Assembly: GCA_913051775.1 (NCBI GenBank)
Contig: CAJXCL010000006.1
Coordinates: 1 to 64,000, forward strand
Direction: 5' to 3'
DNA: 64,000 nt
Source of the DNA: an uncultured Nitrospirota bacterium
GTDB lineage: Bacteria > Nitrospinota > Nitrospinia > CAJXCL01
The notes under the pieces were generated by a model. That model ran no database searches. It was not told the origin of the DNA and saw only the letters and a program-made list of their open reading frames with translations. Of this stretch, positions 9,011 to 18,140 are shown in pieces. The position numbers were made by a program, and so were the translations under genes. Position 1 is the first letter of the stretch. The number at the start of each line of letters is the position of its first letter.

Positions 9011-9822
9011 AACCATTAATCAGCGTTATTATAGGAACATATAATCATTTATCATATTTGCAGCTTTGCTTGCTATCCTTGGAAAGGCAAACCTTCAATA
9101 ATTTTGAAGTGATTATTGCGGATGATGGGTCTGGAAACGAAATTGGAGATTGGCTTAAAACCTATGTTACTCGATTTTTCGTAAAACACTTATGGCAGGA
9201 GGACAAGGGTTTTAGAAAGTGCAAGATGTTAAATAGGGCTGTTCAAGAATCCAAATCAGATTATATAGTATTTATAGACGCAGATTGTATTTTGAGTAAG
9301 AATTTTCTTTCTGAACACTGGCGTTATCACGAAAAAGGAACTTTCTTGGGAGGAAGACGTGTATTGATAACAAAGGAGTTTGTAGAAAAAGTAACTGCTG
9401 AGATAATATTGGAAGGTAACTTTGATGGAATAAATCTATGGGGAATAAATCATATGCTTTCAGGTTATATTAAATACTATGAAGAAGCGTTAAGGCCGTT
9501 ATATTATTTAAGAAAAAATAATTTCTTCAATTTAATGGGATGCAATTTCTCCATTCACAAATCTGACCTGCTTTTGGTGAGAGGATTTGATGAAGAATAT
9601 GAAAGCAGGGGTGGGGGAGAAGATACCGATATTTCCTTGAGGTTAAAGACTGCCGGGTATAAGATGAAGTCAGTAAGATACCGAGCTATTCAGTTTCACC
9701 TCGGCCATGATATTCCTGAGGACAAATCAAAATCCGCAAAAATATTTTCTGAGAAAAAGAAAATGATTAAAACTGCTGCAGATGCTAAAAATATTAAGAT
9801 ATCATTGAGCGATATTCATTAA
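9007..9822 (+). CDS. GT2 glycosyltransferase (galactosyltransferase-type C-terminus)
   Basis: 271-aa inverting GT-A enzyme. SVIIGTYNHLSYLQLCLLSL is the nucleotide-binding start, ADDGSGNE the first acidic motif and FIDADCIL the DXD metal site. The EDKGFRKCKMLNRAV segment and the C-terminal GGGEDTDISLRLKTAGY motif are typical of the group with a galactosyltransferase-like (Glyco_transf_7C) second half. Its start codon overlaps the methyltransferase stop. It likely adds one residue to LPS core or O-chain; donor sugar unknown. Confidence 0.82.
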   Translation: MKPLISVIIGTYNHLSYLQLCLLSLERQTFNNFEVIIADDGSGNEIGDWLKTYVTRFFVKHLWQEDKGFRKCKMLNRAVQESKSDYIVFIDADCILSKNFLSEHWRYHEKGTFLGGRRVLITKEFVEKVTAEIILEGNFDGINLWGINHMLSGYIKYYEEALRPLYYLRKNNFFNLMGCNFSIHKSDLLLVRGFDEEYESRGGGEDTDISLRLKTAGYKMKSVRYRAIQFHLGHDIPEDKSKSAKIFSEKKKMIKTAADAKNIKISLSDIH

Positions 9823-9861
9823 TCTATTTTTAAGATGCAGAGAATTATTAAAATTTAATTA

Positions 9862-10681
9862 GTGGTACAACTTAAAGAGTTAAAATTGTGGAAATGGTTT
9901 AAAAACCCACACAATTCAAAGAATGAACAATGTGTTTTTTTTCATATCCCAAAATCTGCTGGCGTGTGGGTTCAGCACCTATTTGATCACTGGAACAACA
10001 AGTTGGGTAGAAAAATATTCTTAGCTCCGCCGCAACATTTTTTTTATTCATACGATTATAAGTGTGGCCTAAATGGCAGCATTAACTATGGAGGGATAAA
10101 AAAATATTTTAAAAGACATAATCTAAATAATTGTTTTACGATTTGTTCCATCAGAGATCCTTTTGAATGGTATCTTTCCTTCTTTATACGGTCGCATGGT
10201 TCGGATCCAGAATCTTCTTCCAGGAAAGGCCTTGTTCCTCATTATTCTACTTTCGATAAATTTATTCTCGATAACAAAATAAATTATGTTGGGGCAGTTA
10301 GACCTCACTTGAATGCCTGCAATAGTTTTGTAAGACTGACTTCTTTGAAAATGGATTTTGAACACTTAGTTTTAAATACATTCCTGAATTAACGGACTTT
10401 GTTAAAGATTCATTTATTAATTTGGAGCCAATTAATATTTATCTAATGTAAAAAATGCAAAGCAATGAGATGCTTTGAACAACAGTGAATTAAAGAAAAA
10501 ATTTAAGGTTTATATTGATAATCACAAAACTGAAAATTTTTATACAGAAGAAATGATAAAATTAATTTATAAAAGAGATAAACTAATTTTTTACCTTTTA
10601 AATTTAGATAGTCCAATAATATTGCCTGAGCAAAAACTGTCGCAATATATTAATTCTCTCAAACTACATATCAATTTATAG
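9862..10681 (+). pseudogene. Sulfotransferase-like gene broken by two frameshifts
   Basis: The first ORF (9862-10392, GTG start) carries a PAPS-binding loop, FFHIPKSAGVWVQH, and a 3'-phosphate-binding segment, SIRDPFEWYLSFF, both typical of carbohydrate sulfotransferases. It ends early after HLVLNTFLN. In another frame the sequence continues PELTDFVKDSFINLEP to a TAA at 10449-10451. A third frame (10475-10681) gives the expected C-terminal helix FYTEEMIKLIYKRDKLIF. Two separate one-base changes of reading frame are therefore needed to restore the protein, which argues for a decayed gene more than a single sequencing error. If it once worked, it would have sulfated a surface sugar. Confidence 0.72.
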
Positions 10682-10688
10682 ATTATAA

Positions 10689-11687
10689 ATGATCCACCTT
10701 TTAATTTGCCCACATGTTCTTGATTATGGCGGCTCACAAATAAGTGTTCATCACTGGGCAAAGCATTTAGATCCTTCAAAGTTTAAAATTACTATACTTG
10801 CTATGAAGGAGGGGGGGCTTTCAAATAAGTTTGAATCTAATTATTCAGTTTATTATGACGACATAGGCTATCCTAATGTTGAAAATTATATAAGAAGGTT
10901 TAAGCCAGATATACTCCATGCCTGTCCGGGAGGTGGTACCCCTCAAAAATATATTTCTAAAGCAGCGAAATTAGTTCCGGTTACGCAGACGATAATGTGT
11001 CCCAGGCTTGTATCAAACAAAAATGATGTTTCAGGTAGCATTGTGCTTTCAAAATATACTTTTTCACTTCAAAAAAACATAAAAGATGTTTTCCAGATTG
11101 ATCCTCCTTTTGATATCACCGATTACGATACCAAACATTCAACAGAGTATTTTGGTTTGCCTGAAAATAAATTGATTGTTGGCTCGTTTGGAAACAACAG
11201 GCGTGAAAATTCTCATTTTATGAAAATTGTCAGATCTTATAAAAATAATGACGTCCATTTTGTAATAAAAACAAACAAAAAATATAAGTATTTATTTGGA
11301 AGAAAAAGAATTACTACAATAAATAGAAGTTTGAGCGAGAACGAGAAACTAAGTTTGATAAGATGTTTCGATATTTTTTTATACCCAACGTCTAATGAAT
11401 CTTATGGGCTGGTTTTTTTGGAAGCCATGTCTCAATATGTACCTATTATAAGTTATGCTGATTCAGCTATTCCCGAGGTAATAGGAGACGGAGGTCTTTT
11501 AGCGCCTCTCAATAACATAAAGAAAATGATGGAACTGCTTGATGATTTGACAACAAATGATAATAAAAGAAGGTCTATAGGTCAAGTGGGATATAAATTA
11601 TTCAGGAAACGCAATGACCCTAAACTTATTGCCAAAAAGTATGAAGTGTTTTTTGAAGAAATATTGGGGAAACAAGACAGGATTTAA
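10689..11687 (+). CDS. GT4-like glycosyltransferase
   Basis: 332-aa GT-B protein. The N-terminal loop reads HVLDYGGSQISVHHWAKHL and the donor domain contains GSFGNNRRENSHF, FLYPTSNESYGLVFLEAM (an E-x-x-G-L-x-x-x-E variant of the E-x7-E motif) and AIPEVIGDGGLLAPL. It is slightly short for the family (usually 350-400 aa) and the middle linker is trimmed. It starts 7 bp after the remnant of the sulfotransferase gene, in the same direction, and ends the + strand glycan run. Sugar specificity is unknown. Confidence 0.78.
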   Translation: MIHLLICPHVLDYGGSQISVHHWAKHLDPSKFKITILAMKEGGLSNKFESNYSVYYDDIGYPNVENYIRRFKPDILHACPGGGTPQKYISKAAKLVPVTQTIMCPRLVSNKNDVSGSIVLSKYTFSLQKNIKDVFQIDPPFDITDYDTKHSTEYFGLPENKLIVGSFGNNRRENSHFMKIVRSYKNNDVHFVIKTNKKYKYLFGRKRITTINRSLSENEKLSLIRCFDIFLYPTSNESYGLVFLEAMSQYVPIISYADSAIPEVIGDGGLLAPLNNIKKMMELLDDLTTNDNKRRSIGQVGYKLFRKRNDPKLIAKKYEVFFEEILGKQDRI

Positions 11688-11727
11688 GTTCAAAATTCCT
11701 TCTTCTAACCCGTAGAAATACATGTCT

Positions 11728-12714
11728 TTACAAACCACACTGTTTTTTCATCATTTTTAAATCAGATTCTACCATTTCACGAACAAGCTCATCAAAAGAC
11801 AAGTTGTATTTCCAGCCCAGCTTTTTCTTTGCTTTTGAGCTGTCTCCAAGCAGGTTATCAACCTCTGCAGGCCTCAAGAACTTTTCGCTCAATTTCACAT
11901 GCTCCCGATAATCCAACCCTGCAACGGTAAATGCCTTTTCACAAAACTCCTTTACAGAATGGTTTTCCCCGGAACAAATAACATAATCATCCGGTTTGTC
12001 CTGCTGGAGCATTGCCCACATGGCTTTTACATACTCCTTGGCATGACCCCAATCTCTTTTTGCATCAAGGTTTCCCAGTACTAATTTATCTTTTAACCCT
12101 TTTTTAATCATAGCTACATGGGAGGATATTTTTCTTGTAACAAACTCGAACCCTCTTCTTGGTGATTCGTGATTATAGAGGATGCCACTGCACGTATATA
12201 ACCCGTAGGCCTCCCGATAATTTCTGATTAAGTCAAAACCTGCAACCTTTGAGATACCATAAGCAGATCTTGGATGAAATGGTGTATCTTCGTTTTGAGG
12301 CACTTCTTTTACCTTTCCAAACATTTCACTGGAACCTGCAAAATAAAGCCGAGCTTTAGGAACTATATCTCGAAAAGCGGAAAGAATATAATGAGTGCCA
12401 TTAATATTAGTATTTAACGTTGAAAATTCGTCTTCAAAGCTGTAACTCACATAACTTTGGGCTGCTAAATGATATATCTCATCAGGTTGTATTGCTTTTA
12501 TAGATTTATAGACACTGGCATGGCTTTCTAATGACGCTGGAGTTAAATGAATCTTATCCTTTATATGAAGGATCCTGCTCATCCTGTGATCTTCATCCTC
12601 TAACGCTACTCTTCTTACAAGACCGTATACCTCATATCCTTTTTCCAATAGAAGTTCGGCCAGATAACTTCCATCTTGTCCTGTAATTCCCGTTATTAAA
12701 ACTTTTTTAGACAT
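11728..12714 (-). CDS. gmd: GDP-mannose 4,6-dehydratase
   Basis: 328-aa short-chain dehydrogenase/reductase that converts GDP-D-mannose to GDP-4-keto-6-deoxy-D-mannose, the precursor of fucose, rhamnose and perosamine-type sugars. It shows the NAD(P)-binding GITGQDGSYLAE at the N-terminus, LAAQSYV, the catalytic SSEMFG Ser/Glu region, YGISK with the catalytic Tyr/Lys, and NHESPRRGFEFVTRKI, all characteristic of Gmd. No reductase or aminotransferase to complete a deoxy sugar lies nearby. It faces the + strand GT4 gene end-to-end with about 40 bp between. Confidence 0.93.
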   Translation of the reverse strand: MSKKVLITGITGQDGSYLAELLLEKGYEVYGLVRRVALEDEDHRMSRILHIKDKIHLTPASLESHASVYKSIKAIQPDEIYHLAAQSYVSYSFEDEFSTLNTNINGTHYILSAFRDIVPKARLYFAGSSEMFGKVKEVPQNEDTPFHPRSAYGISKVAGFDLIRNYREAYGLYTCSGILYNHESPRRGFEFVTRKISSHVAMIKKGLKDKLVLGNLDAKRDWGHAKEYVKAMWAMLQQDKPDDYVICSGENHSVKEFCEKAFTVAGLDYREHVKLSEKFLRPAEVDNLLGDSSKAKKKLGWKYNLSFDELVREMVESDLKMMKKQCGL

Positions 12715-12759
12715 TTTTTATCTGATAACCCTATAATGAACGTCTTACAGAAGTTGACA

Positions 12760-12850
12760 TTTGACATGTCAGTGCGAGCAAAGCATGGAGACCCTTCGGC
12801 AGGCCAAAGGTGACATAAGAACTGTCATAGTGATCCTGTCGAACCATAAA
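12760..12850. repeat. REP-like dispersed repeat R4 (copy at 12.8 kb)
   Basis: On the reverse strand this contains TTCGACAGGATCACTATGAC, which matches TTCGACAGGCTCACCATGAC at 40776 with two differences. A related, more diverged string occurs near 22110-22165, and a shorter relative lies inside the ribonucleotide reductase gene. It occupies the 242-bp gap between gmd and the upstream glycosyltransferase gene. Confidence 0.55.
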
Positions 12851-12956
12851 TCCCGCACAGTTCGATTGATGATTAGGTACTTTACTTTCAGTGTCAACTT
12901 TATTTTTTCGTTTACTATACTTAAAAAAAATATGTCTCCTTTTTTAGCATATAGTT

Positions 12957-14087
12957 TCAATTCCTCGGACATTTTTCTTTTTCAGGCTTTTCCATATGAT
13001 TAAATCTTGTAACAATATCATAAAGATGAGAGAAACTATGGTTTGCCATTAGCCATTCACGACCGTTTTTACCCATTGTATTTATTTTTTTCTTATCCGA
13101 CAGCAAACTTTGAACCGCATAATCCAACTGAGACAGGTCATCCAATGCAATTCCAAATTCTGGTTCTATCCAAGGGACTGCTTTTTTTAGAACTATTACT
13201 GGAAGTCCGCAGCATAAGGCTTCCTGCACTACTCTGGCAGTGCCTTCCGATGATGATGGATGAACCATTATTTTAGCTTTGTTATAAATTTTTAGCATAT
13301 CATGATGCTGATACCTTCCGGAACAAAATTTACCTGAAAAAGATTTTTTTATGGGATATTTTAAAAAGAGCTTTCTTATTTTATGAAAAAATAATATATC
13401 CTCAGCCTTTGTATAAGGGGCGTTTTTAACATAACCACCCGCATGTATCCAGCTATAGCTTCTTTTATTAACAACTTCCTGTAGCGTAGCAATTCCTTTT
13501 GCAGGGGTTAAACGGCCTGCGGAAACTATATCAAACTGTCTTTCCATGTCCAAAGGCCTGAAAAAAACAGTATCTGCCCCCAACGGGGTTTTAAGTAATC
13601 TATTTTCAGGAACTTTTTTTAAAGCCCGTTCTATGGATTCTAAAGTCGGATGTACATAATAGTCGCACAAATCAAGTTCTTCCCATCCAAGAGTATTTTC
13701 GTTAACAGTACATCTTTCCCATAAAAAAAGAAGAGGGTCCCGTATTGTCTTTAATATCTTCAATCCCATTTGAGAACCGCTGCCTATTATATGTATTACA
13801 TGAGGGCCCTGCTTTAATAACCATGGGCATACTTCATTATTTTCATACCACATTCGTCCTTTGCTTTGTCGCTGGTCTGGATTTTCTACGGGGAAAAATA
13901 ACGCATTATATCCATCGTGCCTGATTGTGATTAATTTTTTATTTTTTGTTAATGAGATAAAAAAAACTTCTTCATTTTTTGCAAAAGCTTTGCGTAATTT
14001 TGAAAACCAGTCATCGTATCTTAAATATTCCATTTCAGTCATACCGTGTTCGAAAGGTGGTGTGAACTGAGTGAATACAATCTTCAT
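12957..14087 (-). CDS. GT4 family glycosyltransferase
   Basis: 376-aa GT-B glycosyltransferase. The acceptor domain starts MKIVFTQFTPPFEHGMTEME; the donor domain has VSAGRLTPAKGIATLQE, HPSSSEGTARVVQEALCCGL (the E-x7-E region) and GKNGREWL. Its start codon overlaps the stop of the upstream GT9 gene by 4 bp (14084-14087), placing it third in a tight msbA - CgeB-like - GT9 - GT4 transcription unit on the reverse strand. The role is probably LPS-core or O-chain assembly. Confidence 0.83.
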   Translation of the reverse strand: MKIVFTQFTPPFEHGMTEMEYLRYDDWFSKLRKAFAKNEEVFFISLTKNKKLITIRHDGYNALFFPVENPDQRQSKGRMWYENNEVCPWLLKQGPHVIHIIGSGSQMGLKILKTIRDPLLFLWERCTVNENTLGWEELDLCDYYVHPTLESIERALKKVPENRLLKTPLGADTVFFRPLDMERQFDIVSAGRLTPAKGIATLQEVVNKRSYSWIHAGGYVKNAPYTKAEDILFFHKIRKLFLKYPIKKSFSGKFCSGRYQHHDMLKIYNKAKIMVHPSSSEGTARVVQEALCCGLPVIVLKKAVPWIEPEFGIALDDLSQLDYAVQSLLSDKKKINTMGKNGREWLMANHSFSHLYDIVTRFNHMEKPEKEKCPRN

Positions 14088-15250
14088 GTAATTACCTGTA
14101 AGTCAACCACATCATTAATTGCCTTTATCACGCGCTCAACAGGCAGTTGAACTAAACAATCACTTACTTTTCCCTTACCGCAACCTGTTAAATCGCACGG
14201 AAGGCATGAAAACTCTTCCATTGCGACAGCCTTACAAAAACCGTCTCCATTATCCCATGGCGCCCATTCAGCCGCATTCGTAGGCCCAAATATACCGATA
14301 GTTGGTATTTTTAAAGTTGAAGCCATATGCATTGGAGCAGAATCTACACCTACAAACAATTTTGTCTTTTCCAATAAAGCTGCCAATTCTAAAAGTGATG
14401 TTTTTCCCGTTAAGTCTAACGGTTCAATCCCGCTATTTTTCACGATTTCTTTTGAAATTTCCAAATCCAAAGGCTCTTCACCTCCTACAAGTACTATGGG
14501 GAGCCCAAAATTGTTATTGAGATATTTTATTAAGTCAACAAAGCCATCGGTTCTCCAAGATTTAAAACGCCATCGAGTGGTTGGAGAAATGACAACGGGT
14601 GAAAAATTTGGTGCATGAATTTTATAATCCTTTAATTTGCTATAGAGACTTTTTCGTGATTTCTCCCCTGGATCAAGGTAAAGTTGACGCTGCGATACAT
14701 CAGGATGTATCCCAATACATCTTAAAAAATCAAGGTTTCGTTCAACAGCATGGCGGGGTTTTATGGGATAACTTATCAGATGAGTAGACAGCTTTTTTTT
14801 TCCGTACATCCCTTTATTTCCCGGGTTAAGAGAAACTCTTATCTTAGCTCCACTTAAAAATCCTGATATAGCGCCTCGATCACCAGAGTTCATATTCAAG
14901 ACCAAATCGTATTTCCGATTCCTTACTGCTTTTAATAAATTCCATTCCTTGCTCAATCTTCTTTGATTGGATTTATGATGATCTACAATATGAATTTGTT
15001 TTATAAATTTATTATGACGGAGTAATGGTTCAGTCTTTTTATATACCATTGCATCTATTTCAAATTCTTTATCTTTAAAATATTCATAGAGGCATCGAAA
15101 AACAGGAGTGGTTAAAAGAACGTCTCCAATATGCGCGAATTTAATAACCAAGCAGCGCTGTACATTCGAAAGGTCAGGGTAGTTCCCATACCGATGTTTG
15201 AGTAAAGCTTCAGAGATAGGATGTTTATGGAACGATTTATTGTTGTTCAT
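14084..15250 (-). CDS. GT9 heptosyltransferase-like protein (WaaF/WaaQ group)
   Basis: 388-aa GT9 enzyme, the ADP-heptose:LPS heptosyltransferase family. The N-terminal motif CLVIKFAHIGDVLLTTPVF is the canonical K-x-x-x-x-GD start with the catalytic Asp. The donor-binding half has SPTTRWRFKSW, FVGVDSAPMHMAS and PTIGIFGPTNAAEWAPW, all typical of the family. A cysteine cluster (CLPCDLTGCGKGKVSDC) near residues 350-370 is common in WaaQ-type members. It overlaps both neighbours by 4 bp. It probably adds heptose to the LPS inner core in the cytoplasm. Confidence 0.88.
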   Translation of the reverse strand: MNNNKSFHKHPISEALLKHRYGNYPDLSNVQRCLVIKFAHIGDVLLTTPVFRCLYEYFKDKEFEIDAMVYKKTEPLLRHNKFIKQIHIVDHHKSNQRRLSKEWNLLKAVRNRKYDLVLNMNSGDRGAISGFLSGAKIRVSLNPGNKGMYGKKKLSTHLISYPIKPRHAVERNLDFLRCIGIHPDVSQRQLYLDPGEKSRKSLYSKLKDYKIHAPNFSPVVISPTTRWRFKSWRTDGFVDLIKYLNNNFGLPIVLVGGEEPLDLEISKEIVKNSGIEPLDLTGKTSLLELAALLEKTKLFVGVDSAPMHMASTLKIPTIGIFGPTNAAEWAPWDNGDGFCKAVAMEEFSCLPCDLTGCGKGKVSDCLVQLPVERVIKAINDVVDLQVIT

Positions 15251-16149
15251 AGAATAGAAAGAATTTTACGACAACGATGAGCATAAGTATGGTTTGATAA
15301 AATGTGACTCTGGCCTTCCCGAGCTATACAGGATGCTTCAACGGAGTTTTTCGCATAATAAAGGGCTTTTTCAACAGCTTCTTCTTCCGATCTAAAGGTT
15401 GAATAGTGTTTCCCGTCTTCAAACAGGTCTTCATAGCCAAGATTATCGTAAATATTTGTCAGCAACATTGCCTTCCCGTTTGCCATTGTCTCAAAAACTC
15501 TCATATTGATATCCTGCCCTTTGCTGCCGCTAAAACCGGCGCCAACATTAAAACCTATAGTACATAAAGCTATTTCATATGCAGCCGTTTTGCCAAACTT
15601 TTTTCTAAAATAAAAATTTGTGCTAAGACCGGCTTTTTTAAAGAGCTTTTTAAAACGTCGACGGTGTTCATAAGGAGCGGCACTCATGCCTATATCGTAA
15701 TGATTTCGACGGAATATTCTCTTCCATGAACTCTCGTCTTCTGTCAAGGTCGGTTTATAAACATGGACATCTTTATCCGCAGCAAGGGGGAGCCATGCTG
15801 CGTTTGAGCCAAATTCGCTCACCATATGTTTTTGAGCGACCCATATATAGTCAAACTCGTGTTTTTCACAATATTCTTGATGGATTTTTAATTTGTGGCA
15901 AGAATCTATACTTACATACCCTTTAGGACTTCTGTAACATTTTAAACTTGGAAAATCAACTGGTAGGCCACAATCAACCATTAACAACAAATCAGCATCC
16001 GGGAACTTCATATCCTGATCAGGCTGATGCGGATCAAATGGAATTTCAATAAGATCCACATCCTGTTTTTGCATTCCCTTAAAATAATAAGCTGATGCAG
16101 TGTGAGGAATTATACTGCGTAAAAAAACAACTTTATGCTTTTTTGCCAT
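15247..16149 (-). CDS. CgeB-like glycosyltransferase
   Basis: 300-aa protein whose C-terminal half fits the Glyco_trans_1_2/CgeB group: GQDINMRVFETMANGKAMLL followed by DLFEDGKHYSTFRSEEEAV and a terminal HTYAHRC. The N-terminal half is a shortened GT-B domain (VVFLRSIIPHTASAYYFKGM). It overlaps the GT9 gene by 4 bp and follows the msbA-like gene by 35 bp, so the four genes form one operon. Relatives are found in LPS-core and spore-coat loci; the sugar donor is unknown. Confidence 0.75.
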   Translation of the reverse strand: MAKKHKVVFLRSIIPHTASAYYFKGMQKQDVDLIEIPFDPHQPDQDMKFPDADLLLMVDCGLPVDFPSLKCYRSPKGYVSIDSCHKLKIHQEYCEKHEFDYIWVAQKHMVSEFGSNAAWLPLAADKDVHVYKPTLTEDESSWKRIFRRNHYDIGMSAAPYEHRRRFKKLFKKAGLSTNFYFRKKFGKTAAYEIALCTIGFNVGAGFSGSKGQDINMRVFETMANGKAMLLTNIYDNLGYEDLFEDGKHYSTFRSEEEAVEKALYYAKNSVEASCIAREGQSHILSNHTYAHRCRKILSIL

Positions 16150-16184
16150 TACTTTTTTTCAGTGATTTCTGTTGGCAGAATAAA

Positions 16185-17933
16185 TTAAATCTTTGAGGTT
16201 GTTACTTCTTCCTGATCACGGAACTGTATTTCATAAAGTCTTTGATAAAGCCCTTTTTTCGCGAGAAGTTCTTCATGTGTGCCAGACTCTACAATTTTCC
16301 CCCTTTCCATAACAATGATCATATCCGCCTTTCTTACGGTGGACAACCGATGGGCAATGACGAATGTAGTTCTGTTCTCCATAAGATTTTCGAGTGCATT
16401 CTGAATTATAGCTTCAGACGCGGTATCAAGGGACGAGGTTGCTTCATCAAGAATTAATATTGGCGGGTTTTTGAGAATCGCTCTCGCAATGGATAACCTT
16501 TGTTTTTGTCCACCTGAAAGCTTTACCCCTCTTTCTCCAACCACAGTATCATAGCCATCTGGAAATTCCAGAATAAACTCATGAGCGTAAGCTGCTTTTG
16601 CGGCCAGAATGACATCTTTCTGATTTGATTCCGGCTTGCCGTATTTAATGTTATTCAGCACAGTATCATTAAAAAGTATAACGTCCTGGCTGACAATTCC
16701 GAACAGTGATCTAAGTGATTTTAAAGTTAATGCTGATATATCCATACCATCTATATAAATTGTTCCCTCATCAGGCATATAAAATCTTGGGAGCATATTA
16801 ATAAGGGTTGTTTTCCCAGCGCCGCTTTGTCCAACAATTGCGATTATCATACCTCTGTTAATTGTAAAACTTATATGATCTAATGCTTTGTTTTTTGCGG
16901 AAGGATACGTAAACAATACACCATTGAATTTAATTTCCCATTTGAATGAATTGATCTTATTCTTTCCGTCTTTCTCTCTTTCTACAGAAAGCAAACTGAA
17001 TATCCTTTGAAGAGGTGCTCTGGCTTTCTGGATACCGTTATTTACTTTTGCAAGTCTCTTAGCCGGGGTGTAGAGCATAAATATTGCTGCAAGAAAAGAG
17101 AAAAAGTCTCCCGGTGTCATGACATCATCAATTATAAGTTTTCCTCCATACCACATGACAAAAGCTATGCCTACCCCAGCTACAGATTCCATCATCAGAG
17201 AAACAAGTTCTGAAACTCTTACGGAGCGCATATTCTCTCTGTAATAATCTTTGCTTTTATATTTAAAGTGTTCAGTTCCATCGCTTTCTTTGCCAAATGC
17301 TTTAATCATTTTTATTCCTGAAAAACTCTCATGAAGTATTTCTGTTATTAAGGAAATTTTTTCCTGGGCGCGCTGGCTTATGCGTTTTAATCTTTTTCCA
17401 AGAACACCTACACTATAAAAAGCTGTCGGCAATCCGACAATTGCTATTAGCGTAAGGTCCCAGCGACGGTAGAGGGCAACGCCTGTAAGAGCTATAAGAG
17501 AAGCGCTCTCGATCAGTAAGTCTTTAATCGCCAGAGATACAACGAACTGTAATGCATTTGTATCATTTACAACTTTAGACATCAGTGAACCGCTTGAGTT
17601 TTTACTAAAATATGTCATGGGTAACTTAATTATATGCTGGTAAAGCCGGTTTCTCAGGTCCATAACCATCTTCTGGGATGCAGACCTCATAAGGTATTCA
17701 TGCAAATAAACAAAAGTCCCCTTTACAATAAAAATAGTTAATACACCATATGGAAGAAGCATAAGCATGGAAATATTTTTCTTTTGAAGAAGACTGTCCA
17801 GGGCCGGTTTCACAAGCCATGCAAGAGACGCATTCAGAGCGGATATGATGATACCGATCACGCCGGCGATAGCAACTCTTTTCCAGTAGGGCTTAACTAA
17901 ATGAAAAATTGTTTTGTAGTCGTCCAATGTCAC
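16185..17933 (-). CDS. msbA: MsbA-like lipid A/LPS ABC exporter
   Basis: 582-aa half-transporter: six membrane helices in residues 15-310 and an ATP-binding domain after about 335. Walker A is GQSGAGKTT, the signature is LSGGQKQRLSIARA, Walker B is ILILDEATSSLDTASE and the switch His lies in FVIAHRLSTVRKADMI. TYFSKNSSGSLMSKVVND in the transmembrane part is typical of MsbA-type proteins. It flips core-lipid A or a related glycolipid across the inner membrane. It heads the reverse-strand glycosyltransferase operon, which supports LPS as the substrate over drugs. Confidence 0.88.
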   Translation of the reverse strand: MTLDDYKTIFHLVKPYWKRVAIAGVIGIIISALNASLAWLVKPALDSLLQKKNISMLMLLPYGVLTIFIVKGTFVYLHEYLMRSASQKMVMDLRNRLYQHIIKLPMTYFSKNSSGSLMSKVVNDTNALQFVVSLAIKDLLIESASLIALTGVALYRRWDLTLIAIVGLPTAFYSVGVLGKRLKRISQRAQEKISLITEILHESFSGIKMIKAFGKESDGTEHFKYKSKDYYRENMRSVRVSELVSLMMESVAGVGIAFVMWYGGKLIIDDVMTPGDFFSFLAAIFMLYTPAKRLAKVNNGIQKARAPLQRIFSLLSVEREKDGKNKINSFKWEIKFNGVLFTYPSAKNKALDHISFTINRGMIIAIVGQSGAGKTTLINMLPRFYMPDEGTIYIDGMDISALTLKSLRSLFGIVSQDVILFNDTVLNNIKYGKPESNQKDVILAAKAAYAHEFILEFPDGYDTVVGERGVKLSGGQKQRLSIARAILKNPPILILDEATSSLDTASEAIIQNALENLMENRTTFVIAHRLSTVRKADMIIVMERGKIVESGTHEELLAKKGLYQRLYEIQFRDQEEVTTSKI

Positions 17934-18140
17934 GTCCTGTAGTTATATTTTTTGCATTACCGCAGCATAAAGTAATAAATTATAGCTAAAGGTTAACATA
18001 AGAATATCTCAAGGCAAAATTTATCAATCATCAAGTGAAAGTTTTGTAGAAAAAAATATTTTTTCACTTTTTTTAAGCCTTCAGTGATGATCAATTGAAA
18101 GAGTCGTTGGAGTTTGTGAACCAAAAAATACGATCCCCTG

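Noticed and set aside
12761-13003. 80-aa and 67-aa ORFs on opposite strands
   Set aside because: Both are translations of the R4 repeat region and overlap the true glycosyltransferase end.
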